Assembly: GCF_028583425.1 (NCBI RefSeq)
Contig: NC_072801.1
Coordinates: forward strand, 24,634,001 to 24,698,000
Direction of reading: 5' to 3'
DNA length: 64,000 nucleotides
Source: Eublepharis macularius
Lineage: Eukaryota; Chordata; Lepidosauria; Squamata; Eublepharidae
This document shows positions 9,190 through 20,465 of the stretch, in pieces (the first letter of the stretch is position 1; every line of letters begins with the position of its first letter). The position numbers and the translations under genes are program-made. The notes under the pieces were generated by a model, which had not been told where the DNA came from, did no database searches, and worked only from the letters and a program-made list of their open reading frames with translations.

Positions 9190-11340
9190 TTTCAGCAATT
9201 CTTCTTGCTGCTGACCAGGAATCATCCTAACATCTGGAATCCAGAGCCCCTTTTAGATCTTACATTAGGTTGGATTCCACACTGGCCTGATTATGGTACT
9301 ACTATTAATCAGTGCCACCTCCATTTTAGCTGAACTGAGTTTCAGTTTATTGTCCTCATTCTGCCCATTGCCTCCCCTGGGCATTGGTTCTGACTGTCTA
9401 CCATCTCACCTGATGGGATATACAGAAGTAGAACCTGATGTCACATGAAACAGCCTCATACTGAGTCAGACTCTTGGTCTATCAAGGTCCGGACTGCCTA
9501 CTCAGACTACAGCAGCTCTCCAGGCTCTAAGGCTTTCACATACCCACTACCTAGTCTTTTCAACTGGAGATGCTGGGGATTGAACCTGGGATCTTCTGCA
9601 TGCAAAGCAAATGCTCTACCACTGAGACACAGCCACTCAGTGTATGGATGATACCCTTTCCCAGATCTCCAGATGAGCCCTCTTAATGGTTTCATAGAGA
9701 TGTTAAAAAGCATGAGAAACAAAATCAATTCCTGGGCAACCCCATTGCATAAATGCCATGAACTTCAATAGATGTCTCCCAGGAGCATCTTATGGATCCA
9801 GTCAGCCAAAAAGGAATGTACCCACTGGAAGTCAAGTCCCTTAGCCCCCGTATCAGCTAGCTAGTCCGACAATATACCATGATCAATTGAATCTGTTGAG
9901 AAATCCAGAAGAAGCAACGGTTGCCCTTCCCCCCTTGCCTTTCTCCTGATTCTGGTCGTCCTTCAGGTTGACCAGCATAGTTTCTGCACCAAAACAGGGT
10001 CTGAAGCTTGATTGAAACAGATCTAGATTATCAACCTCATCCAAAGCTGTCTGGATGTATCCATCTATTATTTGTTTGAACACATTGGCCTGAAGGGTCT
10101 TTACAGTAGTCTCCTTCAAGATCGTTTGCCATATCCCCTCATTTATTAACTCTGGACTCATACAATACTTTCCCTTTTCTAGCTTTAGTTAGCCAAGAAG
10201 GAGAAGGGGTTGAGTTTTGAGGATGTTGGATGGACTCCTCCAAGCAATTTATCCATATCTTTAGGCCATGCTAAATGAAAGTCGTCCAAAAAGATGCGAT
10301 TAGATGGTACTCTGATAACATTATGAATTGCAGAATTGTTAGGAGTCCAAATCATAGCAGATGCAATCAAATGTATTGAGAAAGCGCCTAGCAAACATGT
10401 CACAGTGGATTTTTGGTAAATCTGAGTCGGCTTCATTGGAGGACAAATCTATAAGTCACACACACATACATTTCACACACACAGCACTGAATGGCTTGGT
10501 ACAGAACCTGTGTCAGTAGTGAAGGGCTTCACTGCCAATGTAGCTAGTAAGAGGGCTCATTAGAGAGCTGTAGCTAGCGTTCAGGGAGGCCCATTGCAAG
10601 TTTTCCTCCATCTTTACTCCAGCAGTTTTCCAGGTCATTTCACTGTCCCCCAGCTCCCTAGTATAAACTGCGAAGTGGAATGGACTCAACAGGAGTGAAG
10701 ACCATGCTTGGGGACAATCTTATCAACAGCACAAGCTGCCTCCTGAGTTCTACCAGGGCACTGACACAGAGAGTCAACCATATCAGCAGGAAACTCCTCT
10801 GGGGCAGTCAGAAATCCCATCCAGATTAATCAGCCTGTGGGGATGGTCCATCTTACTAAGTTCTCCACCCCTGTGGAGGTTTACAAGAGAACATCATCAT
10901 CCTAAACTTCACCAAGTAATGATTAGTCCATGACACAAGAGACATGGACATTCCCCTCACTAAACCATTTCACTCTGTTCCAGTGAAGAAGAACAAACAG
11001 AGTGTATGGCCAGAATGAATGGGGACTATCATGTATTGTGGCAGCCCCATGGTGTCTCAGCTGCCATGAAATCCTGGGCCACACCACTGAAGTGGCTGAA
11101 AGACCCAGGGGTCTCAACATCAAATCCAGGATCAGTTCCGTGAAACAGAGTAGGGAAACAGCAGGACTCAGTGTTAAATGAACAGAATCCCTGTTCTGTC
11201 TGATACAGCTTCAGACACTCAAAATTAGAGAGACCTGGAGATCTGTAGAGGGTAATGGAAGATCAACAGATGATGCCACATCCCCATCTCCAGCCATCAT
11301 GCCTAGTCTAGTGTTGTACCAAGAAACCTAATGGGCAACA
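9190..11340 (-). mobile_element. Decayed L2 LINE covering most of ORF2
   Basis: Read on the - strand, fragments follow L2 ORF2 order. Endonuclease-end and spacer-like sequence lies at about 10560-11120 ('VDKIVPKHGL'). At 10185-10436 comes 'DKLLGGVHPTSSKLNPFSFLA'. At 9883-10161 comes 'SPELINEGIW' followed by 'VDNLDLFQSSFRPCFGAETM', the L2 reverse transcriptase block. At 9649-9760 comes 'LFNISMKPL', ahead of the lost YADD box. Many stops show an old copy. A tRNA-Ala SINE interrupts it at 9443-9645. The 3' end stops close to the PLE insertion. Confidence 0.72.
9443..9645 (-). repeat. tRNA-Ala-type SINE, full-length-like
   Basis: Read on the - strand: a tRNA-Ala-like head (box-B-like 'aggttcaatcccc' pattern, box-A-like 'ctcagtggtagagc'), then the 'gagagctgct...gtctgagta' body and a tail containing 'gactcagtatgagg'. 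It sits inside the decayed L2, so it is younger than that L2. Confidence 0.75.
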
Positions 11341-11345
11341 ATTGG

Positions 11346-11545
11346 TACATGAAACACATGAAGCTGCCTTGGTCCATCAAAGTCAGTCTTGTCTGCTCAG
11401 ACCAGTGGAGGCTCTCCAGTGTCTCAGGATGAGATCTTTCAGATCACGTGCCACACAATTCTTAACTGGAGATACCAAGGGCTGAAGCTGGGAGCCTCTG
11501 TATGCCAAGCAGCTGCTCTATCACTGAACCACAGACCCAACCAGA
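11346..11545 (-). repeat. tRNA-Ala-type SINE
   Basis: Tail side 'acatgaagctgcc' at the left, degenerate tRNA head at the right (about 11480-11545). Same family as the 9443 copy, more diverged. Confidence 0.7.
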
Positions 11546-13114
11546 TCATATATGGCGAATCAGTTTCCACATCCAAGATTAATTTGTGAATGGAGACTGA
11601 TCTTACACTTAGCAGTAGCCTATTGAGCGCCATGGTTTCCTGATAGGGCAACCAGAATTCTGTCACCAGTGGGAGCAGCAGGCAGCAAGCGTTGAATCTC
11701 CTTTCCCTCATCTGGCTGACTGTTCTCAGAAGCAAGTGTTAACCAACATTTTAAAAGCTTTGGTAGGGCTTTTTGGCAGTGTGTGCTCATGTGTGTGTGC
11801 ATGTGCCCAAGTTCAGAAATATGCAACCTAGCTTATTTGTGCTGGGCCTCAATTTCATGCATAAGTCCTCTGAGGTGGAAACCATTCCCCTTATTTATCG
11901 ATGTGTCAAGGATAGTGGATAATTCTCAGCAGGGAGACCATGAAGGTTTACTCCTGTCCGAAGGCACTGTTTCCTTTATAAGAGCTGTACAGGTTGTGAT
12001 GTGAGAGGATTTTCAGAACTGCAGGCCTACCAACTCAAAAAGTTACCAACTACCCCTGCTGAGAGGAGATTATTCTAGAGGTAAGCAAAACTGCCAAGAT
12101 TTAAGCAAAAGAAGGTCATTTTTTTTATTGTCAAGATAATTTTGGACCATGCTTTTAGAATTGAGTCTTATCTTCTCCATATCCCAGGGTACTGTCGACC
12201 TCTACTTTAAATGGGGAAGAACCATGGTATTTTGAAGAAGAACTCTCCTGAGTACACCTGTGGTAGCTGAGACAGAATTCTTCATCCTAGGTTCATTTTT
12301 ATACATCAGCTTTGTCTCCTCGCCTGCCCTTTTCCATGTGCCAAACGTTCCAGGAGACTGTGGCAGTCCATCTGAGAGGTGGCTCTGCCGTTTTTGGAGA
12401 CAGCCACGAACGGACAGCTTAGTTCCTGACATTTAGAAAAATCTCAGAATCTAAAGCAAAAGGCAGAAACTAAAGGATTTTCCTGTTAAAAGGTCAACGG
12501 TGAGAGAGAAAGAGGGAGAGAGTTGTTTTAACATTGGTTTGTTGGTCTGTGACAAGATCTCATCCTGCTAAAAGAGGAGATTAGAAAACACAGACTAGAT
12601 GGACCAAGGGAATGGCCAAGTGCAGAATGTTGTGAAGTAAGGAGGGAGTAGGTGAAGGAAATCTGACAAGAGTGCCCTTTCGACTGGAACATAGAAGTCC
12701 TGATTGTTTAGTGATATTGCAGAATAGCTCAGGATTTTTTTTTCCCATGCCTGATTAAAAACTGGAGGAAATATTCTCACAAGAGCTGGAGGCTAAGTAG
12801 GCCGGAAGGTCAAATCAATGAGGAAAGCACTAACTCCCTAGAAGAAAAAGTGTTGAAAGTGGGCAGCAATGTTCTCCCACTGGATTTGTTATCAACATGG
12901 GGAAGCGATCCTTTACCCTTCCACGCACAGAAATGTCACAAAGCAGTATTTTCAGGGATTCTTTTTTCTTTTTCCTCTCCTTGTGTAAAAATCTCATAGA
13001 CCGAGGATTCACTTCACCGCATCTGACAGTGGTTCAAACTTACAAACATAAGTGTTAGGGGATTGGGATGTTCCCCCCGCTTTCCCTAAGGATGGCAGAA
13101 TGGGAGACCAGCAC
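11546..13114. other. No gene recognised
   Basis: Intron sequence with short purine runs (about 12500-12525). No recognised repeat or exon. Confidence 0.45.
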
Positions 13115-13372
13115 AGGGATCTTTACACCCTGCTTGTCTCCCCTATGGGACCTAGAGCAGCTTACGACATCATTCTCCCCTTCTCCATTTTATCCTCACT
13201 ACAACAATTCCTGAAAGTTAGGCCAGGCCGAGAGAGAGAGAGAGAAAGAGAGAGAGACTGAGACTGGTCCCAGGTCACCCTGCCAACTTCCATGCCAGAG
13301 TGGAGATAAAACACTTCAGTCTTCCAGATCCCAGACTATCACACTAATCACTATACACACTGTCTCTTGACC
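13115..13372 (-). repeat. MIR-like tRNA SINE (squamate type) containing a (GA)n tract
   Basis: Read on the - strand, the tRNA-like head is at 13320-13372, followed by a 'gggtgacctgggac'-type core and a 'gttgtagtgaggataaaatgg' tail. A (GA)n run at 13230-13258 interrupts the core. Confidence 0.6.
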
Positions 13373-14814
13373 CATCATAGACCAAGTTTACTAAAGAGTT
13401 CTCCCTTGAAAGCCTCATTGAATTTCTTTACTCCCTTTGAAGGCCATTGAAATTAATGTCCACAATTATCTCCTGAGTTAGTGAATTCTGTCTCTGTCCC
13501 CTACCCATGACACTCACACACACATCTGAGCATTAGCATTGTGTTCGTGTGAGGTGGAAGCATCTCTGCCCATTGGAAAGGCCTCGAATAAACTCTCAGT
13601 CTCTGTAAGTCTCTGATCCACAATCTAGTCGGAGTGACACTCTGGAAGGCTTCACAAAGGCAGTGCTTAGTTGTGTGTGTCCTGTCATTTTATCCGTAAC
13701 TCAAGCCACACTACGGCGCTGTGCGTCCATCTCTTTCCAGGTTGACAGCATTGATCCTCTTATGTAGTTTTGCGTGTTGCTGTGTTGCCTTGACAAAGGT
13801 TGGCATGACCCTGCCAATCTACTCGAGCAACTTCTCTGGCAAGGGCGGGGTTTTATTGATAATGGGGCCTGCGCGTGTGCCTGCGTGGAGTGCATTGCTG
13901 ACGGCAAGCTCAGCCTGTGTCAAGATTGAGAAAGGGCCGATGGCTTGGAAAGCACAAGTAGCCCCATGGAACAAAGACATTTCTTTAGCAGGCAGGCCTG
14001 TGTGAAGGTGGAACAGGTTGGCCTTGAGGGCCCTCATCTCTTCCCTGTCTCAAATGGTGTAACTTTTCCTGGGCTGTACCACTTCAGGCTGCAGGAGAGG
14101 GTGAGGAGGCTAATGTTTGAATGCTCTCTGCTATCAGTGGAACCACTATGATAATAGAAAAACAGAATGTCAGACTAAGCACGTCTTCCTGATGTGCAGG
14201 AAGGATTTTTTAAGGCAGGTATGTGTGTAGGGGGGAGAACTTCAAAAAATGGAACTCCTCGCCTATAGTTTTAGTAAGGTCCAGATAAAACGATGGTGTT
14301 TTTTTGTGAATGGATAACCAACCTCTGAATCTGTAGACAGAGAAAAAAAAAGAGAGGGATGAACTGGACAGATTTATTCTGTGGCTCAGAGGAAATCAGC
14401 AGTTTGCACCCCTCCCTTGGGCAGCCATTTTCCATTCCTGAGCTGTTGACTGCTCTCCAATCTCCCTCTCCTTCTCAGGCAGATATATTGAGTGGGACAA
14501 AAGAAAATGGGGGCACTCCAGTTCCGAGGCAGCTGGCTCATCTTAAAGGGTGGAATACCAACACACAGCTGTATTTGCGAGTCACTGCTTTCCCAAAGGA
14601 GTATCTATGTAAAAAATGAAGCGCTGAATAATTTACCAATTGCCAGGGTTAAAGGGAAGATTTATGATGTTTTCCTTCAGTCGGGGGACAGCTCATCATC
14701 TCTGTCAAAAAAAGCAATTCTGCTCAAGTCTCTCATCTCCAAGGGCTGCAGGGAGCTTGGGCTATCCTATGCTACAAAATCCAAATCCTGCTTCTTTCAG
14801 CGTGGACTTTGTAG
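13373..14814. other. No gene recognised
   Basis: No convincing exon or repeat. Short (CA) and A-rich runs only. Confidence 0.45.
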
Positions 14815-14935
14815 AGGGACATTGCTCAGTGACAGAGTGTGTGCTTTGAAAGACCTGGGTCCGATCCTGGGTATCCCAGGTTAAGAAGGCCTTGAGTAAA
14901 ATCCCTGCCTTTGAGAGCCCTACGCATCAGAGGAT
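14815..14935 (+). repeat. tRNA-Ala-type SINE, degenerate head and partial body
   Basis: 'attgctcagtgacagagtgt' followed by 'gggtccgatcctgggtat' mirrors boxes A and B of the family. The tail is lost. Confidence 0.5.
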
Positions 14936-15257
14936 GAATCCAAAGTCCCTTTTGGCAAGACATTCGCTGACCAGAAGAGTACATTTCTGTGCGTGCATGT
15001 GTGTTGTAAATGCAGAGTTTCCATCTCTTGAGTTTGCATGACTTCTAAAAAAAAGACCCTTTGCATTAAGTTGGAATATGCCTCATTTGCAAAATGTCCT
15101 CCTGTTTTGCGTAATTTATTCTGGCTTTGCTTGTCACAGAGAAGGGGCAAGGAGCCTTTCTGCTATAGCACATGGCACTCTTGCTTCTCTATGCTATTGG
15201 TACCTTCAGTTCTTCCACAACCACGATGTCCATATGAATGCATGCAGCCCTCCTAGG
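14936..15257. other. No gene recognised
   Basis: Nothing recognised. Confidence 0.4.
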
Positions 15258-15380
15258 TCTCAGTGAAAATCTTTCACAAAAGCTAACATTTGATCCTTCT
15301 AACTAGAGATGCCAGGAATTGAATCTGGGACCTTCTGCAGAGGAAGCAGATGCTCTACTGCTGAGCCAGGGTCCCTCGGC
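15258..15380 (-). repeat. tRNA-Ala-type SINE, head half
   Basis: Contains 'ccaggaattgaatctgggac' and 'gctctactgctgagcc', the complement of boxes B and A. The tail half is truncated. Confidence 0.65.
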
Positions 15381-16146
15381 ACAATTGTTTAGCAGCTAGA
15401 GAGGTCATGGGTACCCTTTGACAGCCCACCATTGTGCCTCTTCTGATCTGCCCGTGCAACAGAGCGTGAGACTGGCCCGCACATTAAACATGCACCTTCT
15501 GGTACATCCACTAAAGCGACGTGAAGCTGTTCATTTTGAATATGGGTCTCCCTCTTTTGGTTTTTTTTTTTAAATCAGGAGGAATGGTTGGATTATGTTA
15601 TGCCAAGCTGTTTAGAAATGTAACAGCCATGGTGAAAAGTGGGATCATCAGAGCTTCAAAAAGGAAATGAGGAGAAAGCAGGGGGCTGAAGTGTTAAGGC
15701 TGTCCATCTTTCATGGAGACAGATGATAGAGATGTTTGTGTATTTTCTCCCAACCGAGCCCAGTTTATCGGTAAATTATTTTCCAGAAGGCTTGGTGGCG
15801 CTCCCCGCTCCTTACACTCAACAGCCCTTTCAAGATTGTTTTAAGAATGTTTTAAATATTCTCCCCACTGCTCCGTAATTCATTATTCATCTGAGGGTTG
15901 ACATGGGGGGGTATTGTTCAGAGATTTTGGAAAGGTAGAATCTTAATAATGGCCCAATTAAATTGTGTGTTGAACACCTGCGCAGCAGTAGATAACGTTA
16001 CCTTGATTAGAATAAGATATGCTGGAAGGATCTCCATAGCGAGGGTATAGGAATGTGCTGGCATTCAGGGAGAACGCAGACAGTCTTGAATTAATGGCTT
16101 CTTTCCACTCTCCCCTCCACTTCTTTTTTTTCCCCTCTCCCTACAG
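15381..16146. other. End of last MAD1L1 intron; possible conserved block at 15700-16060
   Basis: No repeat signature between 15690 and 16080. AT-rich with several TTTAA/TAAT cores. It ends in a strong pyrimidine tract and acceptor AG at 16145-16146. Confidence 0.45.
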
Positions 16147-16305
16147 GACTCCAGATCCTGTGGCAGAAAAATGCAGCTGCTGGAAACAGAGTTTTCCCAG
16201 ACAGTCCGTGACCTGATCGACCTCCACCTGCATCACCAAGACAGCATCCCTGTTTTCCTTAGCGCTGTCACCCTGGAACTCTTCAGCCGCCAGACCATGA
16301 CTTAG
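16147..16305 (+). CDS. MAD1L1: MAD1L1 (MAD1 mitotic spindle checkpoint protein), last coding exon
   Basis: MAD1 is the kinetochore-bound coiled-coil dimer that presents MAD2 in the spindle assembly checkpoint. From the acceptor AG at 16145-16146, behind a long pyrimidine tract, the frame reads DSRSCGRK, then [20 protein letters not shown] and [18 protein letters not shown], ending SRQTMT and a TAG at 16303. I recognise this as the extreme C terminus of MAD1, which in human ends with nearly the same string ([22 protein letters not shown]). It belongs to the C-terminal globular domain that binds phosphorylated BUB1. Only 52 residues are encoded here. I did not find the preceding exon in 1-16146, so the last intron exceeds 16 kb. 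The first few residues after the junction are less like human; an acceptor a few codons away is possible. An antisense open frame of 111 aa over the same place is a shadow. Confidence 0.9.
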   Translation, partial: DSRSCGRKMQLLETEFSQTVRDLIDLHLHHQDSIPVFLSAVTLELFSRQTMT

Positions 16306-17010
16306 CTCACCTTCTCCACACTTCTGTTCAAGGATAGTACTGGTATATGTCTCCAGGGATGACAGCAGGACAGGGCTATTTCCCAATTTCAGTTGCCTTT
16401 TTAAGTGCCCAGCTTCCGTGGCCCTCTCTTCCACAAAACCTTTTGTTTTGAATCGAAGAAAAGTGACCAAAGACATATTGTGTTGGGGGCAGGGGTGGTT
16501 GGTTCTTTTGAGGTCCAGAGGGTTTCACACAGGCTGGTTCCTTCAGTCCCATGATAGCTGGGGCCTAAGGACTCCTGTAAAAATCAAGGAACCCCAAGTG
16601 TACGTGAAACATGACCAAAACTTTCTATGACAAACAAAATGGCTTCCCAGATGTTTAATGCCATTTGGAATCCCAGTATCTTCTAAGGTCATCTGAGAGA
16701 GGCCCAGATGTTTCCTATTTATCTTTTCTCCTTATTCTCCTCAGCAGTCAATATAAGGTTTCTGCTTCTTCACCTATAGTAACTCCGAGAACAGGGACTT
16801 CCAAGGAAAGAGGATAGTAGCAATGTTTCTTTTCTGCGGCTGGATTGGGACTTTCTACTTGTTGCCAGTGATTGTTCACCTGCCTTTCTCTAAAATTGCT
16901 GTTCCTCACTCACTCGTTAAGGACTTCATTTGTAAAGACTGAAAATTTGTTTTGTCCCATGTTTAAATGATTCAGGGAAGCCAGCAAATAAAGCATAACT
17001 TTTGCACTCG
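16306..17010 (+). other. MAD1L1: Probable MAD1L1 3' UTR
   Basis: About 700 bp from the stop to just past the first good poly(A) signal, with no recognised repeat inside. The extent is inferred from the signal alone. Confidence 0.5.
16987..16992 (+). promoter_or_regulatory. MAD1L1: AATAAA poly(A) signal, candidate for MAD1L1
   Basis: The first canonical hexamer on the + strand after the MAD1L1 stop, followed by T/G-rich sequence at about 17015-17040. Confidence 0.5.
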
Positions 17011-17332
17011 CCTTGTCGTCAATTTTCAGGGTCGTCGTTGCTTCTCCTCTCCCATGGTAACAACAGCTCTCGGTGTGACAGTGGACAATATTGCTACCGA
17101 GAGAGAAAGAGAAAGTGCACCTTGTTCACAAACACATGGCAGGTATTTCAGAAAGCAACTGGCTGAGAGCAGGCTGTCTTATTCTGTAGAAAGCCTTGCT
17201 CAAGTTTTCCTGTTTCGAAATGAACCTAAGAGATTTTGTTTCCAGAGTCGGTAGGGGTTGCTTCTCTTTCATTCACCAGGGCCAGATTGAGGACATAGTG
17301 AGGTCATACCCTCCTAGACCTAGCGAATGAAC
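17011..17332. other. No gene recognised (start of intergenic spacer)
   Basis: Nothing recognised except a short GA-rich run near 17100. Confidence 0.4.
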
Positions 17333-17450
17333 ACACATGAACACGCACGTAGCTGCCTCACACTGAATCAGACCATTGGTCCGTTAAGGTCAGTATTGTC
17401 TATTCAGTCTAGCAGCCATTCACATCACCTGCTGCCAGAAGGTAAAGCTG
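17333..17450 (-). repeat. tRNA-Ala-type SINE, tail half
   Basis: The complement of the family tail ('actgaatcagaccattggtc', 'ggtcagtattgtct'). The tRNA head is missing. Confidence 0.6.
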
Positions 17451-17591
17451 AGTACACAAATAGGGTGGTCCTCTGTGGCAAGAAATCCTCTTATACTGAT
17501 TCTAGGCCACTTTGAGTCCCAAATGGAGAAAAAAGCAAGGCGTAAATAAATAAAACATACACAAAGGTTTCACACTGCTGGCCAGTCACGA

Positions 17592-18145
17592 GAGCTGATT
17601 AGAGATGGGCATGAACCTGAATACGAACCAGCCCGGTTCGTGGGTCGCAAACCAGTGGTTCGTGGAAACTCATTTCTATGGAACTTCCACGAACTGATCT
17701 ACTGGTTTGTTTGGTTCGTTTTAAAGGGCAATGCCCCTTTTCTTTCTGCTGCAAAGCGGTAGGGGCAGTTTAAATGGCCATTTCCCTGCCACTTGGAGCA
17801 GAAGGGAAATGGCCATTTAAATTTTTTCTGCCGCTTGCAAGTGGCAGGGCCCTTTAAATGGCCCAAAGCCGTTGGCAGGTGGCAGGGATTCCACCACCAC
17901 CCCCTGCCTGCCAGCTGATAGTTTAAAGGGACCTGCTGCTTGCAAGTAGCAGGAAAGGGCCCTTTAAACTATCAAATGCCCCTTTCCCTGCCACTGCTAA
18001 GGGGTCAGAAAGGGGCATTTAAACACCATGAACCATTTCGTGAACTAGCCCCAGTTTGTGTGGGTTCGTGGTTCCTGGTTCATGAAAACACCACGAACCC
18101 CATGGTTTGGATTTTTTGTGGTTCGTGCCCATGCCTAGAGCTGAT
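17592..18145. mobile_element. hAT-type MITE, 538 bp, with gaacc/ggttc subterminal arrays
   Basis: The element 17600-18137 is flanked by the exact 8-bp repeat gagctgat (17592-17599 and 18138-18145). Terminal inverted repeats are tagagatgggcatgaacc and the complement of ggttcgtgcccatgccta. Many copies of a gaacca/ggttcg motif in both orientations crowd the ends. The middle has GC-rich inverted blocks around 'tttaaatggcc'. It has no coding capacity. The 8-bp TSD and 'TAG' ends place it in the hAT superfamily (inference). Confidence 0.85.
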
Positions 18146-19364
18146 GCAGCATGCCTTTTTCTCTTCTGTGCCCAAACTGGGCACAGAGGCTGGACTGCAT
18201 ACAGACCCAGGGAGCTTGCCATGCAAGGCAAAATTCCAGCCCCAGGCTTCAAAGTTTCTAACCCATATACCTGAAGCAAACTATTTTGGTCCCAAAGTAA
18301 TAATAACTACCCTTGGTGATTAAAAAAAGGAATCATGATGGGAAGGAATTTCTGATCTGGCTTTACCTAAAAAAGAAGAGGGCTGTCCTGCAACCTTCTC
18401 AACACGTGGATGGAGAGAAGTCACCATGCAGAGGCCACAGCTGTGGTGTCAGAGCCCCCTAAGTGTGGCTCTAGGGAGTCAGTGTAGCAATTTGTTTGGA
18501 AGGATAGCCAACAGCAAAAGTTTCCTCTTCTCATCCCTCTCCCCTCTCGGCTGCTTCAAGTCTTGGTGCGAAGATGGATTGCCTGGCATTCCGTGCCAGG
18601 GGAACACTTCCCGATTCATATGCGCGACGTGGCAGCGCAAGCTGCCTTCATCAGTCATGGAGAAAATGAATCGTGACGTCAGCCGTGAATTGCTTCTCTG
18701 CCGACACAATGGCAGAGTCGCAGCAGCTGCCTCTGGAAAATCGTTCCACGGCCTCCTTGCCGGAGAAATGGAAGTAATTAATAAATTTACAATCCGCCCC
18801 ACTATCTTAGCAAAACAGAGGGTGAAAGGGAGGGAGGGGAGGTATAGGTGGGGGGAAGCCACCTTGGAAATTGACAAAAGAGCCTGCTGCCCATCTGATG
18901 GTTGACTCTCAAAAGTTAAATAGATGATAAATGGGATACCAGAAAACAGGGGAAGAGAATCTTTTTCAGTTTGGGTGGAGACTTGAGGAATGTATCTGCT
19001 CCCTCACGGTTTTTAGTTCTGTGCTCCCTATCTGTATATCTTTATCTAGATTGATGGAGATACATAAGTCAGTTCCTAATATTCTGTTTACATAGTCATG
19101 TGGCCAACAAATGTGATCTGGGAGCACAGCTGAGAGGGGAACAAAACCTTCCCTTCACCCTCAGGCCTGAGGCCCTTTCGGCCCGTTTTAGCCACCTTTC
19201 CCGAGTCATGTCCCTTTATTTTGCTCTCATAGGTAGGAATGGTTGCCACTCCAATAATCTGGCAAAAACCAGAGTCTGGCAATTAAGGGGTACCTATTCA
19301 AAAGACGGCGGAGTGCTCTGCTTTTCTCCATAGTACACCCCCCCCCCCCCCAGCTATGGAACAT
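18146..19364. other. No gene recognised; possible conserved block at 18650-18840
   Basis: Bases 18650-18840 are repeat-free, mixing CpG-containing and AT-rich stretches including TAATTAATAA. It is a candidate regulatory element only. Confidence 0.4.
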
Positions 19365-19560
19365 GGACACATGAGGCTGCCTTATAATGAATCAGTCTGT
19401 TGCTCTATCAGGGTCAGTGTTGGCTAGTCACTGGCAGCTGCTCTCTGGGCTCTCAGGTAGAGCTTTTTCACATCGCCTGTTAACTCATCCTTTAAAGTGG
19501 AGTTGCCAGGGATTGAACCTGGGACCTTCTGCATGCCAAGCGGATGCTCTGTCTCAGAGT
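19365..19560 (-). repeat. tRNA-Ala-type SINE, full-length-like
   Basis: Tail 'acatgaggctgccttat' at the left; the head with 'gggattgaacctgggacc' ends near 19555. One of the better-preserved copies. Confidence 0.75.
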
Positions 19561-19761
19561 CTTCCCCCTTCTCTCTTTGTTTTAATGATGTGTTTTGGTT
19601 TTTGATTGAAAGATACTCCCAGGGTAGATGTCAGAAGACAATCGGGGATGCCAGTATGTGGCTAACAGCAGGGACTACCCGCTAGCTTACTAAAAATCAA
19701 ATATAAATCATAAAAGAAGTTTTTTAAGGAATGGATGGTGAATTGATTTATTGTACTGAGA

Positions 19762-19948
19762 GGGCCCATGCCTCAGTGGTAGAGTATCTGCTTGACATGC
19801 AAAAGGGCCCAGGTCCAGTGCCTGGCATCTTCACTTTAAAAGGCTCAGGTAGAAGGTGATGTGAAAGACCTCTGCCTGAGACCCTGGACAGCTGCTGTTA
19901 ATAAGAGCAGACAATACTGACACCAATGGACCAAGCAGCATAACACTA
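19762..19948 (+). repeat. tRNA-Ala-type SINE, full-length-like
   Basis: The head 'cctcagtggtagagtatctg' starts the copy; the body 'gaaagacctctgcctgagac' and 'agacaatactgacaccaatg' follow. Confidence 0.75.
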
Positions 19949-20246
19949 CTTAAAGCATTCTCTGTAGCATAAGGATACGTGGGCTTGCATGATGCAAACA
20001 CATCTGATGCAGTGAGATGTTGTCCATAAACGCTTATGGGACAATAAAACCACTAGTCATTAAAGGACCATGGGAATCCTTTTTGTTGTAACAGGCTAAC
20101 ATGACTAGCCTACAGGAATCATCATCATCATTATCATTAGTCCACCTTTCTCACTTGAGATCCAAGGCAGATTACACAGTGCAAGTGAAAGTACGATATA
20201 ATTAACAGCTAGGACATTGACTGAGCAAGTACAATAAGGAACAGCG
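19949..20246. other. No gene; short SINE/LINE tail remnant
   Basis: A (ATC)n run at about 20117-20140 is followed by 'ccacctttctcacttgagat', which resembles a common reptile repeat tail. The rest is unrecognised. Confidence 0.4.
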
Positions 20247-20465
20247 ATTCATAAGAACATAAGAACATAAGCAAAGCCATGTTGGATCAGGCCAGTGGCC
20301 CATCCAGTCCAACATTCTGTCACACACAGTGGCTAGAAATCCAGTGCCATCTAAAGGACTGTCAGTGAGGCCAGGACACCAGATGCCCTCCCACTGCCTT
20401 CCTTCCAGCACCAAGACAACAGAGCACCACCTCCCCACAAAGAGAATACCATCTATCTCCTGTGG

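Noticed and set aside
16141-16476. 111-aa open frame on the - strand
   Set aside because: It is antisense to the MAD1L1 exon and its 3' UTR; the sense strand has the recognised protein and splice acceptor.
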